The notes beneath the pieces were generated by a model that searched no databases, had not been told where the DNA came from, and was given only the letters and a program-made list of their open reading frames with translations. DNA of 47,989 bases. Origin: Candidatus Gastranaerophilales bacterium. GTDB taxonomy: Bacteria > Cyanobacteriota > Vampirovibrionia > Gastranaerophilales > Gastranaerophilaceae. The DNA lies in NCBI GenBank assembly GCA_944326675.1, contig CALVET010000086.1, positions 1 to 47,989 of the forward strand. The letters are read 5' to 3'. The position numbers were made by a program, and so were the translations under genes. Below are positions 26,422-35,363 of this stretch, in pieces; the first letter of the stretch is position 1, and each line of letters starts with the position of its first letter.

Positions 26422-27999
26422 CTAAACTACAATTTCTGTTTCGTTTTTATATGTAACATAACCCAAATAAGTGTTTGGCGGCTTTTTAAGATTTTTTCTT
26501 TTAGTCATGATAATTGAAGTTTTACCTGAATTTTTAGCTTTTGAATTTTCTTTTGTTAATTTAGCACAAAATTCCAACACTTCTTTGTTTGGTTCTTTTT
26601 TATTATTTGGAACTTTTAAAATAATATGTGCAGAAGGAAAATTAAGCCCATGGAACCACAAATCTTCTTTTGAAGCAATTTTAGAAATTAAATAGTCATT
26701 TTGTTTATTATTTTTACCGATATAAATTTCAAATCCCCTAAATTCAATTTTTTGAATTTTAGATGTTTCATTTTCTTTTTTATCTTGAATTAAACCTAAA
26801 TCAATTAATTCATTTTTAATATCGTTTAATTCTTCAAAAGTATTTGAATTTTCAATGTTAAACAAAATGCTTTCATAATAATCCAATTTATCTTTTGCTT
26901 CTTGATATCTTGAAAAATTATACTCATAACTTGTTTTAGCTTTTTTATAAAGAGCATAATATTTTTGCGCATTTTCATTTACAGACTTTGTTTCATCAAG
27001 CTCAATTACTTTATCATCCGCACTGAACTCTTTTTGACCTTCTTTAATTAAATACATATAAGCCATTATATAATCAGCGTTTTCTTTATATTTTAGAGCT
27101 TTTGAAATATCGGGCTTAATTTGAATGATTTTAGTTAATTTTTTAATATCGTTTGATAAATATTTTTTTAGTTTAGATTTTTTAGAATTTAAAATTTCAT
27201 CAAACATGATATTTGAGAAATAACCGTCAATTGAATTGTTAACGCTTTTTTCACCTTGCCAAAATGAACAGATAAACTCTTTATTTTCAAGATTTTGAAG
27301 CGATTGAAGAAGTTTAAAAATTTCTTCAAAATCACAGTATTTATCAAAAATTTCATTCAATAAAGATTGATTAAAATAATAAAAATTTTCACTAATTTCT
27401 TTAATATTTTTGCTTTTAGCTATTTCATAAAAAGTCGAATAGCTGACATTTAAAATATCGAGTTTTTGTTTTATGGGAGGATAAATATATTTTATCCCGC
27501 CATAAATTTCTCTTATTGAGCTTTTATCTTGCGAGATATTGTGTATAGAACCTGTTATTATTTTTGTTTGAGCATTATATAAAATAATATTTGAATGTTT
27601 GCCCATAAATTCCATAGCCAAACACATTTTAGTTATTGAACCTATTTCATCAAAATAATCAAAATAAAGTTCCAATATTCTTTCATATTTGACTAGTTTA
27701 AAATCTTGAATTTTAGAACCGTTTAAATATTTTCTTAATTGCATGCAAAACATTGGCGGTTTTTGTGGAATTTTTATATCTCTTTTTTTACTTGTATTTT
27801 CATCAATAAAACAAATATGAGGATATTTAGGATTTATGTTTATATATAACTTTTTATTTTTTGATTGGCTTATGTTTCTTATATTTAAAATAATTTCATA
27901 TCTTGATGGCAATTGAATTTTTTGCACGACAGAATTTAAAATAAAATCTTTATTTTCTTCATAAAAATATTTTAACGTTAGAGAATCAAAATTATACAT
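26422..27999 (-). CDS. rqcH: NFACT protein RqcH/Rqc2 homolog (ribosome quality control)
   Basis: 525 aa. I start it at 27999 (MYNFDSLTLKYF), the usual NFACT beginning; a longer frame to 28158 overlaps nadD and is not needed. Layout: NFACT-N (about 1-200, LRKYLNGSKIQDF), helical middle with coiled coil (about 330-410), and the C-terminal NFACT-R domain (FEIYIGKNNKQNDYL, DLWFHGLNFPSAHIIL). RqcH binds stalled 50S with peptidyl-tRNA and adds alanine tails. The usual DR pair of NFACT-N appears as Glu106-Arg107 (KYERI). No ribosome binding site is seen; a -10-like TACAAT lies 10 nt upstream. Confidence 0.88.
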   Translation of the reverse strand: MYNFDSLTLKYFYEENKDFILNSVVQKIQLPSRYEIILNIRNISQSKNKKLYININPKYPHICFIDENTSKKRDIKIPQKPPMFCMQLRKYLNGSKIQDFKLVKYERILELYFDYFDEIGSITKMCLAMEFMGKHSNIILYNAQTKIITGSIHNISQDKSSIREIYGGIKYIYPPIKQKLDILNVSYSTFYEIAKSKNIKEISENFYYFNQSLLNEIFDKYCDFEEIFKLLQSLQNLENKEFICSFWQGEKSVNNSIDGYFSNIMFDEILNSKKSKLKKYLSNDIKKLTKIIQIKPDISKALKYKENADYIMAYMYLIKEGQKEFSADDKVIELDETKSVNENAQKYYALYKKAKTSYEYNFSRYQEAKDKLDYYESILFNIENSNTFEELNDIKNELIDLGLIQDKKENETSKIQKIEFRGFEIYIGKNNKQNDYLISKIASKEDLWFHGLNFPSAHIILKVPNNKKEPNKEVLEFCAKLTKENSKAKNSGKTSIIMTKRKNLKKPPNTYLGYVTYKNETEIVV

Positions 28000-28032
28000 A
28001 ATTAATTTTATTGTAATATAATAATAATTAAT
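28000..28032. promoter_or_regulatory. 33-bp divergent promoter region between rqcH and nadD
   Basis: On plus, TATAAT (28017-28022) ends 10 nt before the nadD ATG. On minus, TACAAT (28015-28010) ends 10 nt before the rqcH ATG. The two -10 boxes almost abut, any -35 elements would lie inside the opposite gene, and neither gene has a Shine-Dalgarno sequence. Leaders of only a few bases are predicted. Confidence 0.45.
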
Positions 28033-28644
28033 ATGAAATGTTATTTTTTTGGCACTTTTAATCCTATTCACAAAGGACACATAGAAATTGCAAGACAGGT
28101 AAAAGAAAAGCTTGGCTTTGAAAAAATAATTTTTGTACCTTCTTATATACCTCCTCACAAATCAACTTCAGAACTAGCCTCATTTTCTCGAAGATTAAAA
28201 ATGGTTCAATTAGCAGTAGGAGAAGATAATACATCAGATATTGAACACAGATTAAAAGTTCCAAGCTATACCTATCGAACAATTCAAAGATTATCTGAAG
28301 AAAACGACAATCAAAAAATTAATTTCATAATAGGATATGACCAATTTTTTCAAATTGAAAATTGGAAAGAGCCTGAAATTTTAAAAGAAAAAATTCACTT
28401 TATAGTTATTCCAAGAAAATTTCAAAACGGACAAGTATTAAGCTCAAGAGCGCTTGAATATTTAAAAAACAAAGACTACGATTTTGAAATTTTAAACATC
28501 GATTTTCTTAATGTTTCATCAAATATGATAAGAAAATACATCATTGAAAATCAAGATATTACGGGTTTAGTTACTTACGAGGTTAAAAAATACATTGAAA
28601 ACAACAGATTATATTCTAAATTGGCTATCGGAAAATCTAACTGA
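28033..28644 (+). CDS. nadD: Nicotinate-nucleotide adenylyltransferase
   Basis: 203 aa. It adenylates nicotinate mononucleotide with ATP to give deamido-NAD in NAD synthesis. The nucleotidyltransferase motif FGTFNPIHKGHIEIA (6-20) and the C-terminal VSSNMIRKYI (the SxxxxR phosphate-binding motif) are intact. FVPSYIPPHK is also standard for NadD. The 3' end overlaps yqeK by 50 nt, the classic nadD-yqeK pair. The start lacks a ribosome binding site and is close to a -10 box. Confidence 0.94.
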   Translation: MKCYFFGTFNPIHKGHIEIARQVKEKLGFEKIIFVPSYIPPHKSTSELASFSRRLKMVQLAVGEDNTSDIEHRLKVPSYTYRTIQRLSEENDNQKINFIIGYDQFFQIENWKEPEILKEKIHFIVIPRKFQNGQVLSSRALEYLKNKDYDFEILNIDFLNVSSNMIRKYIIENQDITGLVTYEVKKYIENNRLYSKLAIGKSN

Positions 28645-29203
28645 AAAAAGATATAAACACTCTTTAGGCGCCGCATTATGTGCTCAAAAACTTGCAAAAA
28701 TATACAACCAAGACGAAGATAAAGCATATTTAGCAGGTTTAGTTCATGATTGCGCCAAAAATCAAGATGATTTTAAATTAATGGAAATCATTAAAAATGA
28801 AATCAAAACAGGCTATTTAGATTCCGAACTAAAAAATCCAAAAACTTACCATGCTATTGCCGGTGCTTACTTTGTAAAAACAATATTTGAAATAGATGAC
28901 AATGAAATTATAAGTGCCGTAAGAAATCATACAATAGGCGCAGTTGATATGACACTGTTTGATAAGATTATTTTTCTGGCAGACAAAATTGAACCCAATA
29001 CCAGAGATGAAAAATATTCTAAAAAGATATGGAAAATAATTGAAAAAAACAAAGGTGTTATAGGACTTGATTTAGCAATTTTAAAATGTTTCACAGAAAC
29101 CATTAAAAGTCTTGTTAAAAGAAAACTCTACATTTGCCCCACTACAATTGATGTATACAATAACTTAATTGAAAACGTAGGCGAGCTTTTAGAGGATGAT
29201 TAA
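28595..29203 (+). CDS. yqeK: YqeK-type HD-domain hydrolase (diadenosine tetraphosphatase)
   Basis: 202 aa, starting with TTG inside nadD. This start gives the family's usual N-terminus of about 15 residues before KRYKHSLG. The metal-binding residues of the HD fold are visible: KHSLG, AGLVHDCAKN, YHAIAG and VRNHTIG. B. subtilis YqeK cleaves Ap4A symmetrically; the same role is likely here. The often-following rsfS is absent; instead the gene meets the convergent helicase gene with a 4-nt overlap. Confidence 0.92.
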   Translation: MKTTDYILNWLSENLTEKRYKHSLGAALCAQKLAKIYNQDEDKAYLAGLVHDCAKNQDDFKLMEIIKNEIKTGYLDSELKNPKTYHAIAGAYFVKTIFEIDDNEIISAVRNHTIGAVDMTLFDKIIFLADKIEPNTRDEKYSKKIWKIIEKNKGVIGLDLAILKCFTETIKSLVKRKLYICPTTIDVYNNLIENVGELLEDD

Positions 29204-31530
29204 TCAACATTTATCGGTTCAACATTGATTAATTTAATAGCATCACGAGCAGTTTGTTTTAAATTTTGCGAAATATTATCTAAAATTGTCAATTGCCTTA
29301 ATATATCAATTGTTCTTTTAAATGTTCTTACCACGTCTCCTTGAGAAAATTCTGTTTCAGAAAACATATTTTCCCAAGTTTCCACAGGATTATTCTCGGG
29401 GTTTAAATTTGCACCTATCCAATATTCAATAAACCAGCAAAAATGTTGATTTAGATACATTGGATTTTCGATATTATTATCTCTTTCAAGAAGAAATATT
29501 TTTCTCCTTATATCTTTAATTTTATTTAAAACTTTTCTTACTTCCTTTGAACAGGGTTTTGAAATAGCTTCGTCATTTTTTCTGATATCTTCACTTATAA
29601 TAGCGCAAATCACAGAAGATAATTCAGAACACGAAAGGTTATCTAACAATCCCGATAAAATTATTTCAGATAAGTACAATTCATTTTCACATCTTAAAGC
29701 CATCGTAATTTTACCGCGTTCTGTCGGATAATTATCTTTTAAATTACCGGTTATTTCAAGAATATTTTTATGTGCTAAAAACTTTTGCCAATAAACATCT
29801 TTTTGAAATTCGATTTCTTTATCCAGCTTTTTGATTTCTTTTTCATATCTTTGAGTTAATTCAATACATTTTCTATGTTTTTTATAAATTTTACAAGCGT
29901 TACAGCCGAAAGTTTCGATTTTTCTTAAAAGTTCTTTTGATTTTTCTCTATATTCAATAACTTCAGGCGCATTTTCGGGATTTTTATATTTTCCTTTTGC
30001 TTGTCTTTTTAAGGTTTTATATATAGTTCTTGTTTGAACATACAGATTTTTTAATTTGTTATATTCTTCAAAATCCTTATCGTCATGGTGCCATCTGCAA
30101 GTAAAATCATGAGCAGCTAAAATATCTTGCTGCCTTTTTTCTCGTTTTGATAAAAGAGGAGTTAACCTATCAGTTGAAGAAAAATAGCCAAACGTTTTAA
30201 AGATAAGCTCTTTTGCTTCATCTATAGAAAATCTTTGTAATAAATTTAATACCATTGAATAACCGGGTGAAAATTTACTTTCTAAAGGATTGGCGTCAGA
30301 TTTAACCAATACTGCTACTTCATCAGGAGTTTGAAAAGGAGTTCCAATTATAACAACATAACCAATATCATCCATGCCTCTACGGCCTGCTCTACCGGAC
30401 ATTTGAAGAAATTCATTAGCTGTTAACATTCTATGACCTGAGTCGGTCCTTTTTGAAATTGAGCTTATAATTGTAGTTCTGGCCGGCATGTTAATTCCTG
30501 CAGCAAGAGTTTCTGTTGCAAAAACAACTTTTATTAAACCTCTTTGAAACAATTTTTCAACTAAAGCTTTCCAAGCAGGTAAAAGTCCTGCGTGGTGGGC
30601 TGCAATTCCTGATTTGATTAAATCTAATTGAGGATTGCTCTCTAAATACGGATATTCTTTTATGTATTCATCAACAATTTTATTAAGTTCAAATTTTTCT
30701 TCTTTTGATAAAAGCTCTAATTTTAAACATTTTTTAGCATTTTCGTCGCATTTTTTTCTTGAAAAAGTAAAATAAATAGCCGGAAGCATGTTTTTTTCAT
30801 TTAATACTTCAACAACGCTTACTGTGGGGTTTTTAACTTTTTCTTTTTTATTGAAATACTTGAATTTACTCTCCGGTTTAATTTTTTTATTTAAATCACC
30901 TGATGGAGTCAACAAAGGTAAAATCGTATGAGGTTTAGATGAATCATAGTAAAAAAATCTTAAAGGTACAGGCCTAAAATCAGTATAAACAAGCTCTGTT
31001 TTAGAGTGAACAGTGTTAATCCAATCAGTTAACTGTTTTGAATTTTTAACAGTAGCAGATAAAGCTATAATTTGAATATTGGTAGGGCAATAAATAATGC
31101 TTTCTTCCCAAACAGTGCCCCTTGATTCATCATTCATATAATGAACTTCATCAAGTACAACATATTTAACATTATTCAAATTATCTTTTAAAGTTCCAAA
31201 AGTAGTGCCGTAGAGCATATTTCTAAATACTTCCGTTGTCATAACGACAATTTGAGCATCTCTATTTATTGTGGTGTCTCCGGTTAAAAGACCAACTAAA
31301 TCACTGCCGTATATATTTGAAAAATCATTATATTTTTGATTAGAAAGCGCCTTTAATGGAGTTGTATAAAAAATCCTCTCTCCTTTTTCTAAAGCCAAAT
31401 GTATGGCGCTTTGAGCAATACAAGTTTTTCCTGCGCCCGTCGGAGCGCAAACCACGACACTTTTGCCATTTTCAATGTGTTTTATGGCTTCAAGCTGAAA
31501 ATCATCTAGTTGAAAATTAAATCCATACAT
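29200..31530 (-). CDS. Ski2/Mtr4-like DExH RNA helicase
   Basis: 776 aa from the ATG at 31530 (MYGFNFQLDDFQLEAI). A longer frame to 31617 would overlap the end of dut, and its extra residues do not look conserved. Motif I APTGAGKT, Ia TTPLKALSNQKY, II DEVH, III SATV, VI QMSGRAGRRGMDD. A long C-terminal region (about 400-776) contains a Cys pair (NACKIYKKHRKC) and the helical bundle seen in cyanobacterial members of this family. It should unwind structured RNA in the cytosol, perhaps in rRNA maturation or decay. It is the last gene of the proS-gatD-coaX-dut run. Confidence 0.88.
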   Translation of the reverse strand: MYGFNFQLDDFQLEAIKHIENGKSVVVCAPTGAGKTCIAQSAIHLALEKGERIFYTTPLKALSNQKYNDFSNIYGSDLVGLLTGDTTINRDAQIVVMTTEVFRNMLYGTTFGTLKDNLNNVKYVVLDEVHYMNDESRGTVWEESIIYCPTNIQIIALSATVKNSKQLTDWINTVHSKTELVYTDFRPVPLRFFYYDSSKPHTILPLLTPSGDLNKKIKPESKFKYFNKKEKVKNPTVSVVEVLNEKNMLPAIYFTFSRKKCDENAKKCLKLELLSKEEKFELNKIVDEYIKEYPYLESNPQLDLIKSGIAAHHAGLLPAWKALVEKLFQRGLIKVVFATETLAAGINMPARTTIISSISKRTDSGHRMLTANEFLQMSGRAGRRGMDDIGYVVIIGTPFQTPDEVAVLVKSDANPLESKFSPGYSMVLNLLQRFSIDEAKELIFKTFGYFSSTDRLTPLLSKREKRQQDILAAHDFTCRWHHDDKDFEEYNKLKNLYVQTRTIYKTLKRQAKGKYKNPENAPEVIEYREKSKELLRKIETFGCNACKIYKKHRKCIELTQRYEKEIKKLDKEIEFQKDVYWQKFLAHKNILEITGNLKDNYPTERGKITMALRCENELYLSEIILSGLLDNLSCSELSSVICAIISEDIRKNDEAISKPCSKEVRKVLNKIKDIRRKIFLLERDNNIENPMYLNQHFCWFIEYWIGANLNPENNPVETWENMFSETEFSQGDVVRTFKRTIDILRQLTILDNISQNLKQTARDAIKLINVEPINVD

Positions 31531-31558
31531 TTCTATATTTATAATTCCACAAACACCT

Positions 31559-32017
31559 TTATCTGACACCTGTTGAGCCAAAACCGCCTTCTGCTCTTTG
31601 AGTGTCTGATAAATCATCAGCTACAACAATTTCAGGTTTTAAAACCTCCATTATTGCCATTTGAGCAATTCTGTCACCTCTTTGAATTGTGAAATCGGTT
31701 TTAGAATGATTAATTAAACCCACACAAATTTCACCTCTGTAGTCTTCATCTATTGTTCCTATACCGTTTACAACGGCAATCCCTTTTTTAATTGCCAAAC
31801 CTGAACGAGAACGAACCTGAGCTTCAGTGTTGTGGGGTAGTTCGATTGCAATTCCTGTCGGAATCATTCTTATTTCGCCTGAAGGAATAACAACATCATT
31901 TTCAATTGCAGCAATTAAATCCATAGCGGAAGCGCCTTGTGTTTTATATTCGGGCATAGAAACAAAGTTTGACAACTTTTTTATTTTTAAAGTTAATTTT
32001 TCCATAGTTTTTGTCAT
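31559..32017 (-). CDS. dut: Deoxyuridine 5'-triphosphate nucleotidohydrolase
   Basis: 152 aa trimeric dUTPase that hydrolyses dUTP to dUMP and PPi. The five family motifs are visible: ASAMDLIAA, RSRSGLAIKKG, GTIDEDYRGE, RGDRIAQM and the C-terminal AEGGFGSTG arm. It could start four codons later at MEKLTLK. It lies 9 nt after coaX and upstream of the helicase gene. Confidence 0.96.
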   Translation of the reverse strand: MTKTMEKLTLKIKKLSNFVSMPEYKTQGASAMDLIAAIENDVVIPSGEIRMIPTGIAIELPHNTEAQVRSRSGLAIKKGIAVVNGIGTIDEDYRGEICVGLINHSKTDFTIQRGDRIAQMAIMEVLKPEIVVADDLSDTQRAEGGFGSTGVR

Positions 32018-32026
32018 TTTTACCTC

Positions 32027-32791
32027 TTATTTATTTAAATTATACAATTCTTTTAAACCAAACAAAGTTAAATCTTTATCTATATAATCAAATATGGTAT
32101 CCATATTATCAAATAACACTGAAGAATATCCGCCCGTTGCGATTATTGTAGCTTTTTCGTTTAATTCTTCTTCGCATTTTTTTATCATGCCTTCAATTAA
32201 ACATTTGTGACCTAAAACAATCCCTGAAAGCATAGCTGAAATTGTGCTTTTACCTATAGCTTTATCAGGTGCTTCAATTTTTAATTTCGGCAATTTAGAA
32301 GTAAATTGCGATAAAGAATTAGCTTGTATCTTAAGCCCTGGGGCAATAATACCTCCAATAAAACAAGCATTTCTATCTACAATATCAAAAGTTGTTGCAG
32401 TACCAAAATCAATAACTATTGCAGGCAATTTATATTTTATTGTTGCAGCCGCAGCGTTGGCAATTCTGTCTGCACCAATTTCTTTATTGTTGTTCAATGC
32501 CAGTTTAATAGGCATTTTAGATTTATAAGATAAGCTTATTGCTTCTATTTTTAAATATTTTCTGATTGCATTTTTATATATTTCGCATAATTGAGGAACA
32601 ACAGATGAAACAATTGCTCCTTTTATCTTAGAAGTTAAATTATTGTGATTTAAAATTGTTAATAAACTTATTCCATATTCGTCATCTGTTTTTTTGTAAT
32701 CAGATGAAAGTCTGAAAGTTTCAATCAAACTGTTATTTTCATAAACCCCTAAAGAGGTATTTGTATTTCCAATATCTATTACTAAAAGCAT
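32027..32791 (-). CDS. coaX: Type III pantothenate kinase
   Basis: 254 aa. It phosphorylates pantothenate, the first step of CoA synthesis; this type is not inhibited by CoA. ASKHA-fold motifs: DIGNTNTSLGVY (5-16), GADRIANAAAA, and DFGTATTFDIVD with GGIIAPGLKI after it. ATGGYS near the C-terminus is also typical. It is part of the minus-strand operon between the GatD-like gene (36-nt gap) and dut. Confidence 0.95.
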   Translation of the reverse strand: MLLVIDIGNTNTSLGVYENNSLIETFRLSSDYKKTDDEYGISLLTILNHNNLTSKIKGAIVSSVVPQLCEIYKNAIRKYLKIEAISLSYKSKMPIKLALNNNKEIGADRIANAAAATIKYKLPAIVIDFGTATTFDIVDRNACFIGGIIAPGLKIQANSLSQFTSKLPKLKIEAPDKAIGKSTISAMLSGIVLGHKCLIEGMIKKCEEELNEKATIIATGGYSSVLFDNMDTIFDYIDKDLTLFGLKELYNLNK

Positions 32792-32826
32792 AAATTAATT
32801 TTATTATAGAAATAAATTTTTAAAAA

Positions 32827-33564
32827 CTATTTTATTTCTAAAATAAAGTTATGTGAATACCATTCAATATCATCACAAAGCGGTGCAAGAGGAATTTTAC
32901 ATTTATATTTAATTCTTAAAGCCACTGCAATAAAAAAATCACATAGATGCGGGTTTTGAGCTAATAGAGGGCTTGTAAGATAAGTTCCTACAACATTATT
33001 AAACCGAGCACCCTCTGTCTTATCTTTGCCGTTATTCCCATTCCCCTTTTGCACAATTAAAAACGGACTTACGCCTGATTTTAAAATTGTTGTCATACCA
33101 TGGTTTTCAAAACCGACAACCGTTCTATTCTTCAAAAAATGACATGTTCCCACCAAAGGACCATAATATAATCTTTTTGCTGCAATTGTTTCAATATCAA
33201 ATATTTTTAAACCTTCTTTTTTTGTCTGATTGTGCAATTGATATGAATTTCCAAAAAGCTGATAACCGCAATTAATCGCAAGCATAGGTACATTAGAATA
33301 TGCCGCAACTTTAATTTCTTCTTCGTTTTTCTTTAAAAAACCTAAAGCGTAATCAAGAGCTTTGTTGTTAGAGCCGCCAATATAATAAAAATCATATTTT
33401 GAAGCCTGTACTCTGTCTGTTGCGTATATTTCATGCAAACTTACTTCAATATTTCTTTCTTTAGCCCTTTGAATAAAAACATCAATATTTGATTTATCGC
33501 AAAAACTTTGCAATATATCAGGATACAAATATGCAATTTTTAATTTAAGAGGATTTTTTGACAT
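32827..33564 (-). CDS. GatD-like glutamine amidotransferase (CobB/CobQ type)
   Basis: 245 aa, class I GATase of the CobQ-like branch, closest in layout to GatD. GatD works with MurT to amidate D-Glu of lipid II. The start (AYLYPD, then CDKSNID) and the nucleophile Cys99 in AINCGYQLFG are as expected. The usual GTYLHGPLL motif with the catalytic His reads GTYLTSPLL (194-202), so Thr197 takes the place of His. No murT is adjacent. The first codons overlap the end of proS by 20 nt. Possible meanings are loss of glutaminase activity, another histidine in use, or a different substrate. Confidence 0.8.
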   Translation of the reverse strand: MSKNPLKLKIAYLYPDILQSFCDKSNIDVFIQRAKERNIEVSLHEIYATDRVQASKYDFYYIGGSNNKALDYALGFLKKNEEEIKVAAYSNVPMLAINCGYQLFGNSYQLHNQTKKEGLKIFDIETIAAKRLYYGPLVGTCHFLKNRTVVGFENHGMTTILKSGVSPFLIVQKGNGNNGKDKTEGARFNNVVGTYLTSPLLAQNPHLCDFFIAVALRIKYKCKIPLAPLCDDIEWYSHNFILEIK

Positions 33565-35254
33565 AATTTATTACTTTTTCAATGGCTTCATTCGGTGTTA
33601 TTTTAATCATAACACCATCTTTTCTTGTTTTGTATTCTACAAGACCATCTTGAATAGTTTTTCCTACGGTTATTCTAATCGGGAAGCCTATTAAATCAGC
33701 ATCTTTAAATTTAACGCCGGCTCTGTCCGATCTGTCATCAATAACCGCTTCAATACCTTCTTTAATTAATTTTTCATAAATTTCATACGCAACCTTAGAT
33801 TGCATTTCATCATCTATATTTACAGGTACAATATCAACATGATAAGGTGCAATTTCAATCGGCCAAATTATTCCAAAATCATCATGGTATTTTTCAACGG
33901 CAGCCGCCATGGTTCTTGAAACCCCAATTCCGTAACAACCCATAATATAAGGCTTTAATTGCCCTTTTTCATCCGTATAGCAAGCACCCATGGGTTCAGA
34001 ATATTTTGTTCCAAGCTGGAATATATTTCCAACCTCAATTCCCTTTGTTACATATAAGGGTTTATTACAAACAGGACAAAATTCGCCTTCTTTGACCAAT
34101 GAAATATCATGAAACTCAATTCCATCTTCTAAATTAGCGCCAACAATGTGCTTATCTTTAATATCAGCACCAAGAACAAAATTTTTCATTCCTTTAACAG
34201 TATTATCAAAAACAACTCTCACTTTTGATTTATCAACATTTCTGTATGAAATAAAACCTGCTTCGCTGTTTAAAAATTCTTTTACTTCGCTATTTTCCAT
34301 GGGGCGAATTTCAATAGCATTTAATACATTCATTAATTTTGTTTCTTCAACTTCTTTGTCACCTCTAATCATTGCAACTACAGGCTTTGAATCGGCAATA
34401 TAGGCAACTGCTTTTAAAATGCAATTTGGATTAACATTTAAAAATTTAGCTAATTCTTCAATTGTTTTTGTATTTGGAGTATCAACAATTTCTTCTTTAT
34501 CAAATCCGCCATCTGTTGTTTCAACGGGTAATTTTGAAATTGCATGGTTAGAATTTGCACTATATGAACAATGTTTGCAATAAAATACATCATTTTCTCC
34601 AACCATGGTATCCGTTAAGACCATATATTCATGAGAAACAGCGCCACCTATTGCACCTGAATCTGATTGAACGGCTTTTGTTTCAAGACCGCAGCGATTA
34701 AAAATTGAAGTATAAGTTTTACCCATAACTTCATATTCACGCTCTAAATCCTCTTGAGATGTATGGAATGAATATGCGTCTTTCATTATAAATTCTCTAC
34801 CTCTTAATAAACCAAAACGAGGACGGATTTCATCTCTGAATTTTGTTTGAATTTGATAAACATTTAAAGGCAGTTGTTTATATGAATTAACAACTTCGCT
34901 TACAACGCTTGTAATAACTTCTTCATGAGTCGGAGCAAGACACATTTCATTATCGTGTCTATCTTTACATCTTAAAAGTTCTTTTCCGTATTTTTGCCAT
35001 CTGCCTGATTTTTGCCAAACTTCTGCAGGCTGTACAAAAGGCATTAATAATTCTTGGGCTCCTGAAGCATTCATTTTTTCTCTTAGAATATTTGAAATCT
35101 TTGTCAAACCTCTTTGAGCTAAAGGCATATATGTGTAAATCCCATTTGCAAGCTTTTTAATATAGCCTGCTCTCACCAATAATTTATGCGAAATTGCTTC
35201 AGCATCATTAGGAAATTCTCTAAGGGTTTGCACAAAAAGTTTTGACATTTTCAT
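33545..35254 (-). CDS. proS: Prolyl-tRNA synthetase, bacterial type
   Basis: 569 aa class II synthetase that charges tRNA-Pro. Class II motifs are seen in RAGYIKKLANGIYTYMPLAQRG, the RDEIRPRFGLLRGREFIMKDAYSFH block and the motif-3 region GCYGIGVSRTMAAAVEKYHDD. An INS editing domain (about 230-380) lies between motifs 2 and 3, as in E. coli-type ProS. The anticodon-binding domain ends the protein. A start two codons later (35248, MSKLF) is possible. It heads the minus-strand run to the helicase gene. Confidence 0.96.
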   Translation of the reverse strand: MKMSKLFVQTLREFPNDAEAISHKLLVRAGYIKKLANGIYTYMPLAQRGLTKISNILREKMNASGAQELLMPFVQPAEVWQKSGRWQKYGKELLRCKDRHDNEMCLAPTHEEVITSVVSEVVNSYKQLPLNVYQIQTKFRDEIRPRFGLLRGREFIMKDAYSFHTSQEDLEREYEVMGKTYTSIFNRCGLETKAVQSDSGAIGGAVSHEYMVLTDTMVGENDVFYCKHCSYSANSNHAISKLPVETTDGGFDKEEIVDTPNTKTIEELAKFLNVNPNCILKAVAYIADSKPVVAMIRGDKEVEETKLMNVLNAIEIRPMENSEVKEFLNSEAGFISYRNVDKSKVRVVFDNTVKGMKNFVLGADIKDKHIVGANLEDGIEFHDISLVKEGEFCPVCNKPLYVTKGIEVGNIFQLGTKYSEPMGACYTDEKGQLKPYIMGCYGIGVSRTMAAAVEKYHDDFGIIWPIEIAPYHVDIVPVNIDDEMQSKVAYEIYEKLIKEGIEAVIDDRSDRAGVKFKDADLIGFPIRITVGKTIQDGLVEYKTRKDGVMIKITPNEAIEKVINYVKKSS

Positions 35255-35328
35255 GATTGGTTATTTCTCCATTCTAACTTGTATTTAACTTAATTCTATT
35301 CCAAAAACTTTCTAAATAAAATATTGTA

Positions 35329-35357
35329 TTGCTAAAAAGTTAAAAAATATATAAGAT
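35329..35357 (+). promoter_or_regulatory. Promoter with near-leaderless spacing for the nuoL-like gene
   Basis: TTGCTA (35329-35334), 17-nt spacer, TAAGAT (35352-35357). The expected start point falls at or just before the ATG at 35364. No ribosome binding site is present. An alternative pair is TTGTAT/TATATA a few bases upstream. Confidence 0.4.
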
Positions 35358-35363
35358 AATCCT

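Noticed and set aside
28000..28158. Longer N-terminus for the rqcH gene
   Set aside because: The extra 53 residues overlap nadD, look non-coding, and the standard NFACT N-terminus starts at the ATG at 27999.
29199..29233. Terminator between yqeK and the helicase gene (ATTAATCAA/TTGATTAAT)
   Set aside because: The arms contain one G/C pair each and the loop is 17 nt, with no T run, so this is probably chance in AT-rich DNA.
31531..31617. Longer N-terminus for the Ski2-like helicase
   Set aside because: It would overlap the dut 3' end, and the added residues do not resemble the family. The choice of 31530 remains probable rather than certain.
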